Source: Nomia melanderi
Taxonomy: Eukaryota > Arthropoda > Insecta > Hymenoptera > Halictidae
Length of the DNA: 64,000 bases
Direction of reading: 5' to 3'
Assembly: GCF_051020985.1 (NCBI RefSeq)
Contig: NW_027475167.1
Coordinates: forward strand, 62,001 to 126,000
The position numbers and the translations under genes are program-made. This document shows, piece after piece, positions 63,768-64,000 of the stretch. Each line of letters begins with the position of its first letter. Position 1 is the stretch's first letter. The notes under the pieces were generated by a model. The model was given only the letters and a program-made list of their open reading frames with translations. It was not told the origin of the DNA and did not search any database.

Positions 63768-64000
63768 ATATATCTGGTGATATCTCGGGTGCTATTACAG
63801 ATAGCGCAATTAACCAAAGTGCATTGTCTGCAGGAGGCCCTGGCGCATGAAGCTGCGCAGCGGGAACGACCTCGGATCACCAGGGGCCGAGAAAACCACC
63901 GTCTCATGTTGTCGGACTGTCAGAGTCAGGGAAAAATGGAATATATATCTGGTGATATCTCGGGTGCTATTAGAGATAGCGCAATAAATCAAAGTGCATT

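Larger units (their letters stand above)
1..64000. repeat. 175-bp satellite DNA array, head-to-tail, about 365 monomers
   Basis: The same roughly 175-bp sequence recurs from the first to the last base, always in one orientation. The landmark GCATT ends at 143 in the first full unit and at 64000 in the last. That is 63,857 bp, or 365 x 175 minus 18. Each monomer has, in order, a GTGCATTGTCTG start, a CTCGG/CCGAG dyad, a variable middle, an A-tract with CCAATATATAT, and a conserved GGTGATATCTCGGGTGCTAT block. Most variation lies at m78-m112, in the CTGTAG/CTGCAG switch at m10-m15 and in ATTACAG/ATTAGAG at m151-m157. Arrays of nucleosome-scale monomers are typical of eukaryotic centromeric and pericentromeric satellites, but centromere function here is inference. 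Both ends of the array lie outside the window. No gene, transposon or unique sequence interrupts it. Confidence 0.98.
59830..64000. repeat. Monomers without a recognised HOR
   Basis: About 24 units, mostly close to the common form. Local features are two adjacent units with GAGCTCGTACC/GAGCTCGGACC and CAGTCGCCGAG (about 61410 and 61585) and two type C units (61796, 63721). The final units resemble those at 51.2 kb. I saw no displaced copy longer than about two monomers. Confidence 0.7.

Noticed and set aside
1..64000. Hundreds of short open reading frames (about 60-140 codons) on both strands
   Set aside because: They recur with the 175-bp period, in overlapping form on both strands, and start and stop at fixed monomer positions. 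The frame shifts by one base at every monomer. They are by-products of a stop-poor repeat. There is no codon signal, no variety of domains and no gene-like spacing.
1..64000. CRISPR array
   Set aside because: There are no short conserved repeats separated by unique spacers. The whole 175-bp unit is repeated and no cas-like gene is present.
1..64000. Inverted monomers, palindromic arms or array strand switches
   Set aside because: Every monomer I followed reads in the same direction; no orientation change was found.
1..64000. Ribosomal DNA spacer subrepeats or a repeat-protein gene
   Set aside because: No rRNA sequence is present, the array is far longer than usual spacer subrepeats, and a coding repeat would need a unit length divisible by three.

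Overview
The whole window is one uninterrupted head-to-tail satellite DNA array with a 175-bp monomer. It holds about 365 monomers, all in the same orientation. I see no flanking unique sequence, no transposon, no RNA gene and no credible protein-coding gene. A sequence like this belongs to a eukaryote, most plausibly centromeric or pericentromeric heterochromatin or another heterochromatic block. I do not recognise the satellite family and cannot name the species. The monomer is about 54% G+C (94 of 175 bases in one clean copy). It has a short AT-rich box, an invariant-looking EcoRV site, about nine CpG sites and two small dyads.

I number monomer positions from the G of GTGCATT (m1). Phase can be followed from the first to the last monomer. 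Over 365 periods the register drifts by exactly -18 bases, and I can assign all 18 to single-base deletions. By shared context these represent only six original events. I found no insertion.

Layout. (1) 1-9.1 kb: mixed monomers, an 11-monomer block (about 2475-4293) containing a tandem 350-bp dimer, and a long segment (about 5399-9137). (2) 9.0-12.9 kb: two tandem copies of that 11-monomer block (1,925 bp). (3) 11.0-19.5 kb: near-copies of 2.5-5.4 kb (displaced 8,572 bp) and of 5.4-9.1 kb (displaced 10,321-10,322 bp), separated by 13.98-15.72 kb. (4) 17.1-31.3 kb: a 31-monomer higher-order repeat (HOR) of 5,422 bp, itself made of 12- and 19-monomer blocks (2,099 and 3,323 bp). (5) 31.7-32.8 kb: a copy of 0.37-1.5 kb (displaced 31,312 bp). 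(6) 32.6-39.1 kb: a 6-monomer HOR (1,050 bp) nested in a 17-monomer tandem duplication (2,975 bp). (7) 39.1-54.2 kb: overlapping pairwise duplications of 5 to 20 monomers. (8) 54.2-64 kb: more heterogeneous monomers, short trimer and 9-11-monomer duplications, and no clear HOR in the last 4 kb.

A second sequence class (type C) replaces about 47 bp inside the monomer (m78-m124) without changing its length. It occurs 28 times, clusters at 54.6-56.1 kb and is absent from 28.6 to 41.7 kb. The short open reading frames on both strands are a by-product of the monomer and are not annotated as genes. I found no novel gene system. What stands out is the array's organisation: strict length conservation, nested HORs with in-register junctions, and a length-matched mosaic segment.
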